This document shows, piece after piece, positions 1 through 8,704 of a stretch of 44,611 nucleotides of DNA (the first letter of the stretch is position 1; every line of letters begins with the position of its first letter). The notes beneath the pieces are model-generated. The model ran no database searches, had not been told where the DNA came from, and saw only the letters and a list, made by a program, of their open reading frames with translations. A program made the translations under genes and the position numbers. The stretch comes from Candidatus Jettenia ecosi (lineage in GTDB: Bacteria; Planctomycetota; Brocadiia; Brocadiales; Brocadiaceae): NCBI GenBank assembly GCA_005524015.1, contig SULG01000023.1:1-44611 (forward strand), given 5' to 3'.

Positions 1-42
1 TAATGTATAGGAATTTCAAAGTTTGTATCATAGCATACGAAA

Positions 43-114
43 CAACCCCCTGAATCCCCCTTTTCTAAGGGGGACTTGAAGAAATCCCCCTTAAGAAAGG
101 GGGCTAGGGGGTTG
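43..114. repeat. Imperfect inverted repeat of C-run/G-run type
   Basis: Arms of the form CAACCCCCT...CCCCCTTT (from 43) and AAAGGGGGCTAGGGGGTTG (96-114) can pair, with a second internal CCCCC/GGGGG pair between them. This looks like a dispersed intergenic palindrome. A related but decayed version lies at the far end of the window (44507-44580). No gene is seen in 1-260. Confidence 0.6.
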
Positions 115-260
115 TCTCTGTTAGTAAAGAGGGTCAGGAGGTTATTTTTAACCGATATTTTCCGTATATTCAAAAAGTCGCTGCCAAAGGCAGCTTAATT
201 TAATATTAAGAAATTTCAATTGTGGTAGAACTGAGGATTTTCAGTCCCTATAAATTTAGC

Positions 261-1109
261 ATGAAAACATATTCTATCAAGTGGGGTTTTTTTCTCTTCA
301 CGGTAACACTCTTAGCTGGCTGTGCAACCTACAGGGCCCCGGCTTTACAAAAATCTATCTGGGAAGATACATCATATATTTTAAGGGATATTCAGGGAGA
401 GGCGCGCGATCTCTCATTACAAGAGATATGGGAAATTTTAATTTCCAATAATGCCCATCTTACCTCATTGCGTTCAAACGTAGATATAACTCTTTACACA
501 CCAGATCTCAAAAACCCCCTTCGCTGTAATGGATTAGTATTATACCAAAAACCGAAAAGCTTACGGATAATAGGTTCTAAATTTGCCACAACGCTGTTTG
601 ATATCATCTCCGATAGCAATAAGTTTTGGTTGTATATTCCTGTAGAAAATAAGGTTTATACCGGTACATGCAATACATCTCATAAGATTGAGGCGCTTGG
701 TATCAATATATTTCCGGGGGATATAGTAAGTCTGTTTAATTACCAGGAGCACTTAGCCGGGAAAAGGCCTGCCCTGGAAACGTGGCCTTCCTACTGGCTG
801 GTTCATCTCCTGGAGATGGATAAGGAGTATCTCAGCCTTAAAAAAAACTTATCGATAGACAGGGTAAACGCTGAAGTATTTCGATGTGAATTGTTTAATA
901 CAGATGGTTCGATACGATTACAGGCTATATTCAGCAATTATACAACTCATAACGGATGCAGGATACCCCAGAGGATAGATGCGCGTTGGCCTGAGTATAG
1001 TACCGCCCTTGGCATAGCCTTTTCTCATATTACCGTCAACGCGGAATTCAACCCAAAGGTATTTACCCTCACAATACCAAAGGGAGCGCGCGTAATTGAT
1101 CTGGACTAA
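261..1109 (+). CDS. Exported lipoprotein, DUF4292/LolB-like
   Basis: The protein starts MKTYSIKWGFF, followed by a hydrophobic stretch and the lipobox LAGC, so it should be exported and lipidated, probably to the outer membrane. An upstream in-frame GTG at 222 would add 13 residues ahead of the signal peptide. I prefer ATG 261 because it puts the signal peptide at the N-terminus, although neither start has a strong ribosome binding site. The mature part is predominantly beta-type sequence, with phrases such as GLVLYQKPKSLRI and FWLYIPVENKVYTG. These resemble the LolA/LolB and DUF4292 lipoprotein-sorting fold, so a role in lipoprotein or lipid handling at the outer membrane is possible but not proven. 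The stop codon overlaps the stop of the convergent rpiB (TAA at 1107-1109, TAG read from 1108-1106). Confidence 0.75.
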   Translation: MKTYSIKWGFFLFTVTLLAGCATYRAPALQKSIWEDTSYILRDIQGEARDLSLQEIWEILISNNAHLTSLRSNVDITLYTPDLKNPLRCNGLVLYQKPKSLRIIGSKFATTLFDIISDSNKFWLYIPVENKVYTGTCNTSHKIEALGINIFPGDIVSLFNYQEHLAGKRPALETWPSYWLVHLLEMDKEYLSLKKNLSIDRVNAEVFRCELFNTDGSIRLQAIFSNYTTHNGCRIPQRIDARWPEYSTALGIAFSHITVNAEFNPKVFTLTIPKGARVIDLD

Positions 1110-1558
1110 ATTACCTCTTCGTTTTCAGCATCCATAATCTTTTCTACACGGCGGGTATGTCTTCCTCCGTCAAAAGGGGTTTCCAGCCATAGTTTAACCT
1201 TTTGCTCCAGAAGCTCTTCGTCTACAATATCAGCGCCGATACATAACACATTGGAATCATTATGTCTTCTGCTCATTTCTACCGTATAAAGATTATGACA
1301 GAGCGCAGCCCGCACACCCTTTACTTTATTAGCGACAAGAGACATACCGATTCCGGTGCCGCAGATAAGAATTCCCCTGTTACACTTGCCGGAACCCACA
1401 GCCCGGGCTGCTTTTATTCCAAAATCCGGATAATCTACGGATTCGGCGTCTGTCGTGGTGCCAAAATCTACAACCGCGTGCCCCATTTGAGTCAACAGAG
1501 ATGTTACACGTTTTTTAAAATCAAAACCTCTGTGATCTGATGCTAATGCAATCTTCAT
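1106..1558 (-). CDS. rpiB: Ribose-5-phosphate isomerase B
   Basis: This 150-residue protein is the usual length for RpiB/LacAB enzymes, which interconvert ribose 5-phosphate and ribulose 5-phosphate in the cytoplasmic pentose-phosphate pathway. Visible family signatures are the N-terminal IALASDHRGFDFK, the middle DYPDFG, the catalytic-cysteine segment GILICGTGIGMS, and RAALCHNLYTVEMSRRHNDSN with the phosphate-binding His/Arg residues. It lies 37 bases downstream of tsaC on the same strand, so the two are probably cotranscribed. Its stop overlaps that of the convergent lipoprotein gene. Confidence 0.95.
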   Translation of the reverse strand: MKIALASDHRGFDFKKRVTSLLTQMGHAVVDFGTTTDAESVDYPDFGIKAARAVGSGKCNRGILICGTGIGMSLVANKVKGVRAALCHNLYTVEMSRRHNDSNVLCIGADIVDEELLEQKVKLWLETPFDGGRHTRRVEKIMDAENEEVI

Positions 1559-1595
1559 GTGTTGTGTTTATCCATAAAAACTTTTCATAGGTATT

Positions 1596-2228
1596 TTACA
1601 TAGTATGCTTTGCCAGGTTGTTTTCAATACAACTTCGTATTGCAGACTCCGAGATAATGCCATGGCGAACGATTTCTATCGTTTCGCCGTGTACCTTTGC
1701 CACCGTAGAAGGAGAACGAAGCCGTGTTGAACCGCCATCGAGGATCATGGGAATTTTCCCTCCGAGATCCATGAGCACTTGCTGCGCGTCTGTAGCAGGT
1801 GGGTAGCCGGAGATGTTTGCGCTCGTTGTAACGACAGGTACTTTTGCAGCGCGGATCAAATCGCGCGTTATCGTATTATCGGGAAGTCGTATACCAAGGC
1901 TTGAGCCATCCTTGAAAGGAAAAATAAGAGTTAACGCGCCAGGCCAAAAGAGATCCATCAGTTTTTTTGCTGTTTTCGGGACATGATTGATATATTTTCT
2001 CACATCATCCCGATCTGCGATCATCAGAGTAAGTCTCTTTTCTTCCGGCCTGTTCTTTACTTCGTAGATGTGCGCTACAGCCGCAGGATTGTCTTTATGC
2101 GCACCCAATCCATATACCGTTTCTGTAGGAAATGCAACCAGTTCACCAATCCTCAATGCCTGTGCCGCTGCTTCTATATGGCTCCAATAAAGTCCTTGTT
2201 CTTTTACATTCAGTACTATCGTCTTCAT
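1596..2228 (-). CDS. tsaC: Threonylcarbamoyl-AMP synthase (Sua5/YrdC/TsaC family)
   Basis: The protein has 210 residues, a single YrdC domain without the C-terminal Sua5 extension. It makes threonylcarbamoyl-AMP from threonine, bicarbonate and ATP, the first step of t6A modification of ANN-decoding tRNAs. Diagnostic motifs are FPTETVYGLGAH (residues about 34-45), KNRPEEKRLTLMI, FWPGALTLIF, GIRLPDN, VTTSANISG and SPSTVAKV. It is the first gene of an apparent tsaC-rpiB pair. The ribosome binding site is weak (purine-rich AAAGAAAAA upstream of the ATG). Confidence 0.93.
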   Translation of the reverse strand: MKTIVLNVKEQGLYWSHIEAAAQALRIGELVAFPTETVYGLGAHKDNPAAVAHIYEVKNRPEEKRLTLMIADRDDVRKYINHVPKTAKKLMDLFWPGALTLIFPFKDGSSLGIRLPDNTITRDLIRAAKVPVVTTSANISGYPPATDAQQVLMDLGGKIPMILDGGSTRLRSPSTVAKVHGETIEIVRHGIISESAIRSCIENNLAKHTM

Positions 2229-2312
2229 AGTAATATTTTTCTTTAGTCTATAAAAATAATATTATACCATAGTCTAAGTTCTCCGCGTAAATATTTCAAC
2301 ATCTTTTATGCC

Positions 2313-2342
2313 TTGACAACAAATTGTTAAATTTGGTAGAGT
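2313..2342 (+). promoter_or_regulatory. Possible sigma-70 promoter giving a near-leaderless transcript
   Basis: TTGACA (2313-2318), an 18-base spacer and TAGAGT (2337-2342) lie directly ahead of the ATG at 2349. If used, transcription would start at or next to the start codon. No Shine-Dalgarno sequence is visible there. A small GTAGA/TCTAC hairpin also sits against the start. The -10 match is weak. Confidence 0.3.
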
Positions 2343-2348
2343 TTCTAC

Positions 2349-4166
2349 ATGAAATTAAAAATACCGTTATTCCTCTGTTTTTCTATGCTTTTCGGCGCTT
2401 TTTCTATCCTTATGCCCTTCAGCAGTACGTCGCTTATTGCCGGGGAAGAGATTATGAATATAGATGAGGTGCAGCCTGGTATGAGAGGATACGGTAAAAC
2501 GGTTTTCACCGGCGACCGGATTAGTCTCTTTAATATTGAGGTGTTGGGGATATTAAGAAACTGGGATGCAAAGAGCAACATGATCCTGATAAAGGTGTCG
2601 GGCGGGCCTTTGGAGAAAACAGGTGTTATTGCCGGTATGAGCGGGAGTCCTGTATATATTAACAACCGTTTAGTCGGCGCTCTTGCTTACGGGTGGACTT
2701 TTACTAAGGAGGCTATTGCAGGCGTTATCCCGATTAATGAAATGAGAAATTCCCTGCTTCATACGCCGGCTCAGGAAGTTCCCATACAGCCTGCTCCCAT
2801 AGATTGGGAGCTACCGCCTTCCATACATGATGATATAGCAAAAGGGCCGCGCGTTACTTCTTTGGTGCCTCAAAACATAATGGAGAATGATGCGAATGCT
2901 ATAAGGCTCACACCAATCTTATCCCCTTTAGTAATATCTGGCATTGATAATAGGGTCCTACAAGGTATGCAATCCCTCTTTGGAAATTATGGATTATATC
3001 CTATACAAGGAGGAAGTTATGCTTCTCATACGAATTTGTCCGGGAAAGCAGATCTGGTTCCGGGCGCATCGGTTGCCGCCGTCCTGATTAAAGGCGATCT
3101 TAGCGCTGCCGTTGTTGGTACAGTAACGTATGTGGAAGGAAATCATATCCTTGCGTTTGGACACCCATTTTTACATACAGGAAACACAAACCTTCCTATG
3201 GCATCTGCGTATGTCCATACCATTCTTTCAAGCCAGTCTAATTCGGTAAAAATGGCTTCTCCGGTAGGAATTGTAGGCCGGATAAGTCAGGATAGGAAGC
3301 CTGGAATTGCTGGTATTCTTGGTGAATCATCAAGGATGATACCTTGCCATATTGAGGTTCTGGGTTCACAAAACCTTACCTATAGTTTTGAGATCGTTGA
3401 TAATAATGTCTTAATGCCCAGCCTTATCTTAATGGCAGCTCAAAGCGCCGTCTTGTCTACGGAAAGAAAATTAGGGGAGAAATCGGTAAATATAAAACTC
3501 TCCATGCAAGTCCAGGGGCATGAGGAACCCATTGTTGTTGAAAATGTTTTTTATGAACTCGACCAATCGTGGCTTCCTCTTACCCATATAATTCAGCCTT
3601 TATCTATGATAATGAATAACCAATTCCAAAAGGTAAGACTAAATCATATTGATCTTAAAATGGAGGTGTCTGATACCAGGAGAACGGCCTATATTGAGGC
3701 TATTAAGGTAGATAAAAAGCATGTCAAGCCGGGCGATACCGTACAGGTCGATGTATGCCTCAAGCCATTTACCGGAGAGAGTTTTTATCAAACGGTAATG
3801 ATGAAAATACCCGAAGATACCCTTCCGGGAAGCACGCTCAATATTACCGCTTGTGATGCTACGTATGGCCAGGCCTTAAATATGGGTCGCGCCGCTGGAA
3901 GGTATTTGCCTGTCGATTTCCATCAGCTTTTACATTATGTTGAGAATATGGAAAAAAATAATAATCTTACCGTACGTATCCTCCTGCCAAAAAGAGGGCT
4001 TACCTATAAGGGAGAAGGATTTCCTTCGCTCCCTTCTTCGATGCTCTCTATTATGAGTTTTTCCAACCAAAGCGGGATTGGTCCACTCATGGATGAAGTA
4101 ATATCGCGTGTGCCGACATCGTATATGCTGCTCGGGAATCAAAGTATTTCAATATCGGTTAAATAA
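2349..4166 (+). CDS. Exported SpoIVB-type (S55 family) peptidase
   Basis: This 605-residue protein begins with a long hydrophobic signal segment (residues 1-31). Next comes the region typical of SpoIVB peptidase S55 proteins: VQPGMRGYGKTVFTGD (about 41-56), then VIAGMSGSPVYINN, where Ser100 is the expected nucleophile. HILAFGHPF, carrying His272, is the likely catalytic histidine motif. In the sporulation protease SpoIVB the histidine motif precedes the GMSGSP motif; here the order is reversed, as in long non-sporulation members of this family. The remaining 300 residues are beta-rich and unassigned. The gene is followed after 16 bases by a secreted beta-propeller gene, suggesting an operon. 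The substrate is unknown. Confidence 0.82.
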   Translation: MKLKIPLFLCFSMLFGAFSILMPFSSTSLIAGEEIMNIDEVQPGMRGYGKTVFTGDRISLFNIEVLGILRNWDAKSNMILIKVSGGPLEKTGVIAGMSGSPVYINNRLVGALAYGWTFTKEAIAGVIPINEMRNSLLHTPAQEVPIQPAPIDWELPPSIHDDIAKGPRVTSLVPQNIMENDANAIRLTPILSPLVISGIDNRVLQGMQSLFGNYGLYPIQGGSYASHTNLSGKADLVPGASVAAVLIKGDLSAAVVGTVTYVEGNHILAFGHPFLHTGNTNLPMASAYVHTILSSQSNSVKMASPVGIVGRISQDRKPGIAGILGESSRMIPCHIEVLGSQNLTYSFEIVDNNVLMPSLILMAAQSAVLSTERKLGEKSVNIKLSMQVQGHEEPIVVENVFYELDQSWLPLTHIIQPLSMIMNNQFQKVRLNHIDLKMEVSDTRRTAYIEAIKVDKKHVKPGDTVQVDVCLKPFTGESFYQTVMMKIPEDTLPGSTLNITACDATYGQALNMGRAAGRYLPVDFHQLLHYVENMEKNNNLTVRILLPKRGLTYKGEGFPSLPSSMLSIMSFSNQSGIGPLMDEVISRVPTSYMLLGNQSISISVK

Positions 4167-4182
4167 AGCAAAAGGGATAATT

Positions 4183-6402
4183 ATGAAAGATTTTTTAGTG
4201 TTAAAGCTGTTCATGGTGTTTTTTTTAATCCTCCTGTTTTCGCATGCCGATGGCGCAACCACTGCCACGTGGATACAATCGAAAGAATCTGAATTTAATA
4301 AAGGCATTACCCAAAATGTATCTATTCACAGCACAGGCGAGATACAACTTTCTCCGAGAATAGAAGAAATCTCCGGGATTAAAAGCGCTTTTGTCTGGTC
4401 GATGGCAACGGATGCACAAAATCAAATATTTGTTGGCACGGGCGATCCCGGAACGGTTCATCTTATAAAGAACGGTTCAGAGGCCGTAGAACTTTTCAAA
4501 TCGCCTGAGCTGTATGTTCAGAGTCTTGCTACGGATACCTGCGGAAATCTTTATGTAGGAACTTCACCCAGAGGGGTTATTTACAAAATAAATAATCGTG
4601 GCGAGGCATCGGTATTTTGCAGCTTGCCGGTATCATATATCTGGGACATGGCAACAGATAGCAATTCAAATCTTTTCGCTGCAACAGGGAATGGAGGTAT
4701 TCTATTCAAAATTTCTCCTGATGGTATCCCGGAAATATTTTTTGATACTACAGAAACGAATCTGTTAAATGTCCTGCTTGATCAGGATAATACTATCTAT
4801 GTTGGAACAGAACCGAATGGTTTAATCTACAGGATTGCGCCATCGGGACAGGCACAAATACTCTACGATGCAAACGAGAGTGAAATCCATTGCCTTGCAA
4901 TAGATTTGCTGGGTAATGTATATGCCGGAACAGCATCGGGCGCACAAACACAAGTACCCGCTGCGGCAATAACCCAGCCGGCGCCCCAGGCAGGATCGGT
5001 CGCTCCGGTTTTAAAAGAAGGATTGGCCTGGGATCTGAACATTCCCGAAGAACTGCCTATGGCACAGCCTGTGCCAATGGCAATGCAAAGAGCTGTGTCA
5101 AGGGACATTGGTGCGCCATCAAGAGTTGCAGGCGTTCCAAACATACCAAACTACATTTATAAAATTACCCGGGAGGGGCTTGTTAAAAAAATATTTGAAA
5201 TCGATCAGGCATTTATCCTTGGCATGTCTTTAGATAAGCAGAATAATCTCTACGCAGTTACCGCCAATAATTCCGGAATATATAAAATCAACCAGAACGA
5301 GATCTCCAGCAGTCTGGCAAATATAGAAGAAGTACAGGTGCTTTGCTGTCTCAGCACGCAGAATGATGAGGTGTATATTGGCACGGGGAATACGGGAAAG
5401 GTTTGTAAGATATCTCCTTCTTATGCAAAAGAAGGTGCCTTTTTATCAAATGTACTTGATACAGCAACGCTATCAAATTGGGGTTGTATTTCCTGGACAA
5501 ACAAACAGCCTGAGGGCACACGCGTTATGCTTGCTACCCGTTCAGGGAATTGCGAAAAGCCGGATATGACGTGGGATAACTGGTCGCCGCCTTACCTGTC
5601 CCCTGGCCGGAAAATAACGAGTCGCCCTGCGCGTTTTATACAGTACAAAGCAATTTTAGAGACAACGAATACTGAGGCTACTCCTTCACTCAACATGGTA
5701 TCGTTATCATATCTTCCAAAAAATCATCCCCCTGCAGTTATCAGTTTTACGATAGAGAAGGATGTTCCTTCATCGCAAAAATCCTCTAAAACAAATGGTA
5801 AGGTGGAAACAAAACCGCAGACACCTGCTGGCCAAAAACCACATTATCAAATAGCGCAAAAAAGTATTCAATGGGAAGTGGAAGACCAAAATAACGATAC
5901 CGTACAGGTGGTAGTGTATTATAAAGGCGTTGATGAAAAGGCATGGAAAATTATTGATAAAAATATACAAAAGAAAGGGACGTATGCATGGGATACCTTG
6001 CGCCTGCCTGACGGAGAATATCAAATCAAATTGGTAGTGAGCGACGAACCTGACAACCCACCCGAAACAGCTCTCAGCGCAGAAAACACAGCGCCGCCCG
6101 TGGTGGTTGATAATTCAAGGCCTGTCATCCAATCTTTGAGCGCTATGGATAAAGCAGACGGAAGGTGTGTTATCTCAGGTTCAGCAAAAGATAACCACAG
6201 TTCTATTGTAAAGGTTCAGTACACCGCCGACGGGCAGGAGTGGATCTCTGCCTATCCGGTGGACGGTGTTTTTGATAGCACAGAAGAAGCTTTTCAAATC
6301 ACCACGAAACCCCTCGCTCCTGGTGATTACACCCTTATCATCAATGCATTTGATGGCGAAGGAAATATTGGAGCGGAGAAGGTAATGATAGAGAAAAAAT
6401 AA
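4183..6402 (+). CDS. Secreted beta-propeller (NHL/SBBP-like) protein with C-terminal Ig/Fn3-like domains
   Basis: The start at 4183 is preferred over an in-frame ATG at 4108 because it follows AAAGGGA and begins a clear signal peptide (MKDFLVLKLFMVFFLILLF). Residues about 50-270 contain repeated blades of the pattern 'sATDsxxNLYVGTxxxGxIYKI', typical of NHL or SMP-30-like propellers. A low-complexity Ala/Pro/Met-rich linker follows (about 265-320), then further blades. The C-terminal 250 residues contain repeated beta-sandwich phrases (WEVEDQNNDTVQVVVYYKG, YAWDTLRLPDGEYQIKLVVSD, RPVIQSLSAMDKADGRCVISGSAKDN), suggesting two or more Ig/Fn3-like domains. The protein is probably periplasmic or surface-exposed and is encoded in an operon with the S55 peptidase. 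No enzymatic function is evident. Confidence 0.75.
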   Translation: MKDFLVLKLFMVFFLILLFSHADGATTATWIQSKESEFNKGITQNVSIHSTGEIQLSPRIEEISGIKSAFVWSMATDAQNQIFVGTGDPGTVHLIKNGSEAVELFKSPELYVQSLATDTCGNLYVGTSPRGVIYKINNRGEASVFCSLPVSYIWDMATDSNSNLFAATGNGGILFKISPDGIPEIFFDTTETNLLNVLLDQDNTIYVGTEPNGLIYRIAPSGQAQILYDANESEIHCLAIDLLGNVYAGTASGAQTQVPAAAITQPAPQAGSVAPVLKEGLAWDLNIPEELPMAQPVPMAMQRAVSRDIGAPSRVAGVPNIPNYIYKITREGLVKKIFEIDQAFILGMSLDKQNNLYAVTANNSGIYKINQNEISSSLANIEEVQVLCCLSTQNDEVYIGTGNTGKVCKISPSYAKEGAFLSNVLDTATLSNWGCISWTNKQPEGTRVMLATRSGNCEKPDMTWDNWSPPYLSPGRKITSRPARFIQYKAILETTNTEATPSLNMVSLSYLPKNHPPAVISFTIEKDVPSSQKSSKTNGKVETKPQTPAGQKPHYQIAQKSIQWEVEDQNNDTVQVVVYYKGVDEKAWKIIDKNIQKKGTYAWDTLRLPDGEYQIKLVVSDEPDNPPETALSAENTAPPVVVDNSRPVIQSLSAMDKADGRCVISGSAKDNHSSIVKVQYTADGQEWISAYPVDGVFDSTEEAFQITTKPLAPGDYTLIINAFDGEGNIGAEKVMIEKK

Positions 6403-6418
6403 CTAAGGTTCTTTTTCC

Positions 6419-6447
6419 AGAGACGTTCCGATGGAACGCCTCTCTTT
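6419..6447 (+). terminator. Probable rho-independent terminator
   Basis: AGAGACGTTCC / GGAACGCCTCT form a stem with one mismatch around a GAT loop, followed by a short CTTT run. It sits 16 bases after the propeller gene stop codon. Confidence 0.5.
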
Positions 6448-6598
6448 AGATGTTCTGAAGAAATATGGTCTATGCGTTTTTACGGCGCCAGAAATGCCTT
6501 CATGGAGAAGTCCTGCCAGGTGTCTCTATCATAACATAAAAGATTCTATTTGACTTCGGACGATAAAATCGATAAAAGAATACAGAAGAAAAATAATT

Positions 6599-6677
<79 letters not shown>

Positions 6678-6804
6678 TATACTGGAGTAAGAGGTAATTA
6701 TTTATCATGAAAAATTCACAAAGGATACGTAGCTTTGTATAGCGACTATAATTTCGCAAAAGACCTCATGCTGAATATGGTTCACGTATTGCTTTCCTTA
6801 TAAC

Positions 6805-7896
6805 ATGCCTATAGAGGACAATCGCAAGGTATTACCCTTATTCCCGAAATTTAGCTTTTGGCATTATCTGTTATTGTTAATGCCTATCTCCGTTATTGCC
6901 TACCACAATCATTTTCCTGCTCTTATCACTTTTGCCCTGGCTTCGGCAGTCCTCGTACCCCTTGCCCACTTTCTGGGCGAGGCCACAGAGGTGCTTTCTG
7001 AAAAAACGGGAGAACACTTTTCCGGCATTATCAATGCTACTTTTGGCAATGCTGCGGAACTAGTTATTGCCATCCTTGCGATCAAGAGTGGTCTGATAGA
7101 TATTGTGAAATATTCACTGATAGGGTCTGTCATTGGTAATATCCTCCTCATTTTAGGACTAAGTATATTTGCGGGAGGTATAAAATTTGGAGAGTTAAAG
7201 CTTAGTCCTAAAATTACCGGTCCTACGATCATCCATCTCTCTATGGCTGCTATGTGTTTCGCTGTACCCTCAGTCTTTGCAAAAGAAGATAGCTTGCTCT
7301 TAATTAACAAATACAGCGTCAGCATCGCAGTCGTTCTGTTAATAGTTTACTTTGTAGGGATGCTTTATACGATTGTTCATCGTGAGGATAAAGAGGCTTC
7401 CCGGGTTATCCACGAGGCCATTGAAGCCACAGCGCCTCGCTGGAGTACGGCAAAAAGTCTTACTATCCTGGTTTTGGCAACAGGCGGACTTGTCTATATG
7501 TCAGAAATATTAGTGCACCAGATTGAGCCTCTTGTTGAATCGGCGCACATCCCGCCAGCTTTTATGGGCCTCATCATATTACCGCTTGTTGGCAACGTGG
7601 CTGAACACTCGGTAGCCATCAGCAGCGCAATGAAGAACAAGATCAATCTGAGTCTTGCTATTGCCGGAGAAAGCAGTGCGCAGATTGCACTCTTTGTTTC
7701 GCCTATTTGTGTCCTTATCGCCGGTGCCTTTGGTGAAAATTTTAACCTGATCTTTAATAAGATCGAGTTGATTACCCTGGGCATGTCTATCGGCGGCACA
7801 TGGCTTGTTGTCCATGATAATAAGAGTAATTGGTTGGAAGGATTTTTGCTGCTGGCCTTTTATCTCATTATTTCCATCACCGCTTATTTCTTGTAA
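6805..7896 (+). CDS. cax: Ca2+/H+ antiporter, Cax family
   Basis: The 363-residue multi-pass inner-membrane protein has about eleven hydrophobic segments in two homologous halves. The two CaCA alpha-repeat motifs of the Cax/Vcx1/ChaA branch are clear: SGIINATFGNAAELVIAI (about residues 72-89) and PLVGNVAEHSVAISSAM (about 255-271), each with the acidic residue needed for Ca2+ coordination. The family exports Ca2+ or other cations in exchange for protons. The start lacks a good ribosome binding site; I kept ATG 6805 because the first hydrophobic segment begins about 15 residues later. It is monocistronic as far as can be seen, followed by a tract of mobile-element-like repeats. Confidence 0.92.
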   Translation: MPIEDNRKVLPLFPKFSFWHYLLLLMPISVIAYHNHFPALITFALASAVLVPLAHFLGEATEVLSEKTGEHFSGIINATFGNAAELVIAILAIKSGLIDIVKYSLIGSVIGNILLILGLSIFAGGIKFGELKLSPKITGPTIIHLSMAAMCFAVPSVFAKEDSLLLINKYSVSIAVVLLIVYFVGMLYTIVHREDKEASRVIHEAIEATAPRWSTAKSLTILVLATGGLVYMSEILVHQIEPLVESAHIPPAFMGLIILPLVGNVAEHSVAISSAMKNKINLSLAIAGESSAQIALFVSPICVLIAGAFGENFNLIFNKIELITLGMSIGGTWLVVHDNKSNWLEGFLLLAFYLIISITAYFL

Positions 7897-7924
7897 ATCG
7901 TTTTTCTTTTCTGATACACGATGC

Positions 7925-8096
7925 TATAGTACTCAATAGATGAAACCGAACAGTACTATAGATAGGGTGGCACGGACAAGCCATGTCCCCGTATGTCTTG
8001 AAAGGGGATTGTTTGTCCGTGATGGTGTAATGAAATCTTGGCTCATTTTGTCTGGTTTCATTATGTGCTGTTCGGTTTAATCTGTTGGATACTATA
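7925..8096. mobile_element. MITE-like element, type A copy 1 (172 bp)
   Basis: Terminal inverted repeats begin TATAGTACTCAATAGATG and, read from the other end, TATAGTATCCAACAGATT; both continue into AAACCGAACAG. The interior carries a second palindrome with GGCACGGACAAGCCATG and TTGTTTGTCCGTG arms. A copy of identical length at 26760-26931 differs at about eight positions by eye. There is no coding capacity. TA lies at both outer ends, as expected for elements moved by IS630/mariner-type transposases; that is inference. Confidence 0.8.
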
Positions 8097-8097
8097 A

Positions 8098-8522
8098 TAT
8101 AGTAATCTCAAAACAAAATGTCATAGAGTAGAGTAAAATTTCCCAGAAAGTACAGATCGGTTTTTCCTTATCCCAAAGAAACGGCGTGACAGAGTATCAA
8201 AGTGTTTTTGTCTCATAATCCCGAAGGGATGGTATGATTATAGCAAAAGAGCGGAAGAAAGGATTTGAACCCCGAAGGGGTGGCATGGAAAACCCGTGTA
8301 TACCTGTCATTGCCTGGGAATTTGCCGTTGTTTTCTGATAAGTATTTCACCCCTTCAGGGTTATTGATTTTGCGGTTATTCATTATCTATAATCATGACA
8401 GCCCTTCGGGCTTGAAATAGAGATCATCTTCACTTTATCTGTTACCGCTTTTGAATCATAGGATATTTTTGTAATATCATAATCTCAAAAATAAAGCGAC
8501 ATTTTGTTTTAACATTACTATA
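8098..8522. mobile_element. Second MITE-like element (425 bp) abutting the first
   Basis: A 25-base inverted repeat bounds this region: TATAGTAATCTCAAAACAAA... at 8098-8122 and its near-complement at 8498-8522 (about 22 of 25 matching). The interior is non-coding and contains several short CTTCGGGG-type palindromes (around 8214-8240, 8270-8285, 8347-8362 and 8397-8412). Together with the 172-bp element it fills most of the gene-free stretch 7897-8704. The remaining 180 bases before the ABC transporter are AT-rich and show no clear feature. Confidence 0.6.
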
Positions 8523-8704
8523 GATCAGAGGTAAATTAAGAAAAATAGAAGTTGCAAATTGTCTGATATTGTGTATTATTCTATGGAGTTTTATTTTTAC
8601 ATTCTGAAAAACAAATTCTTAACGAGTAGCGAATCCAACCATTTATACAGACCTTGAGTAAGCATTGCTAGTAGCAAATTCACGCCTCGTAATACAATAA
8701 GCCT

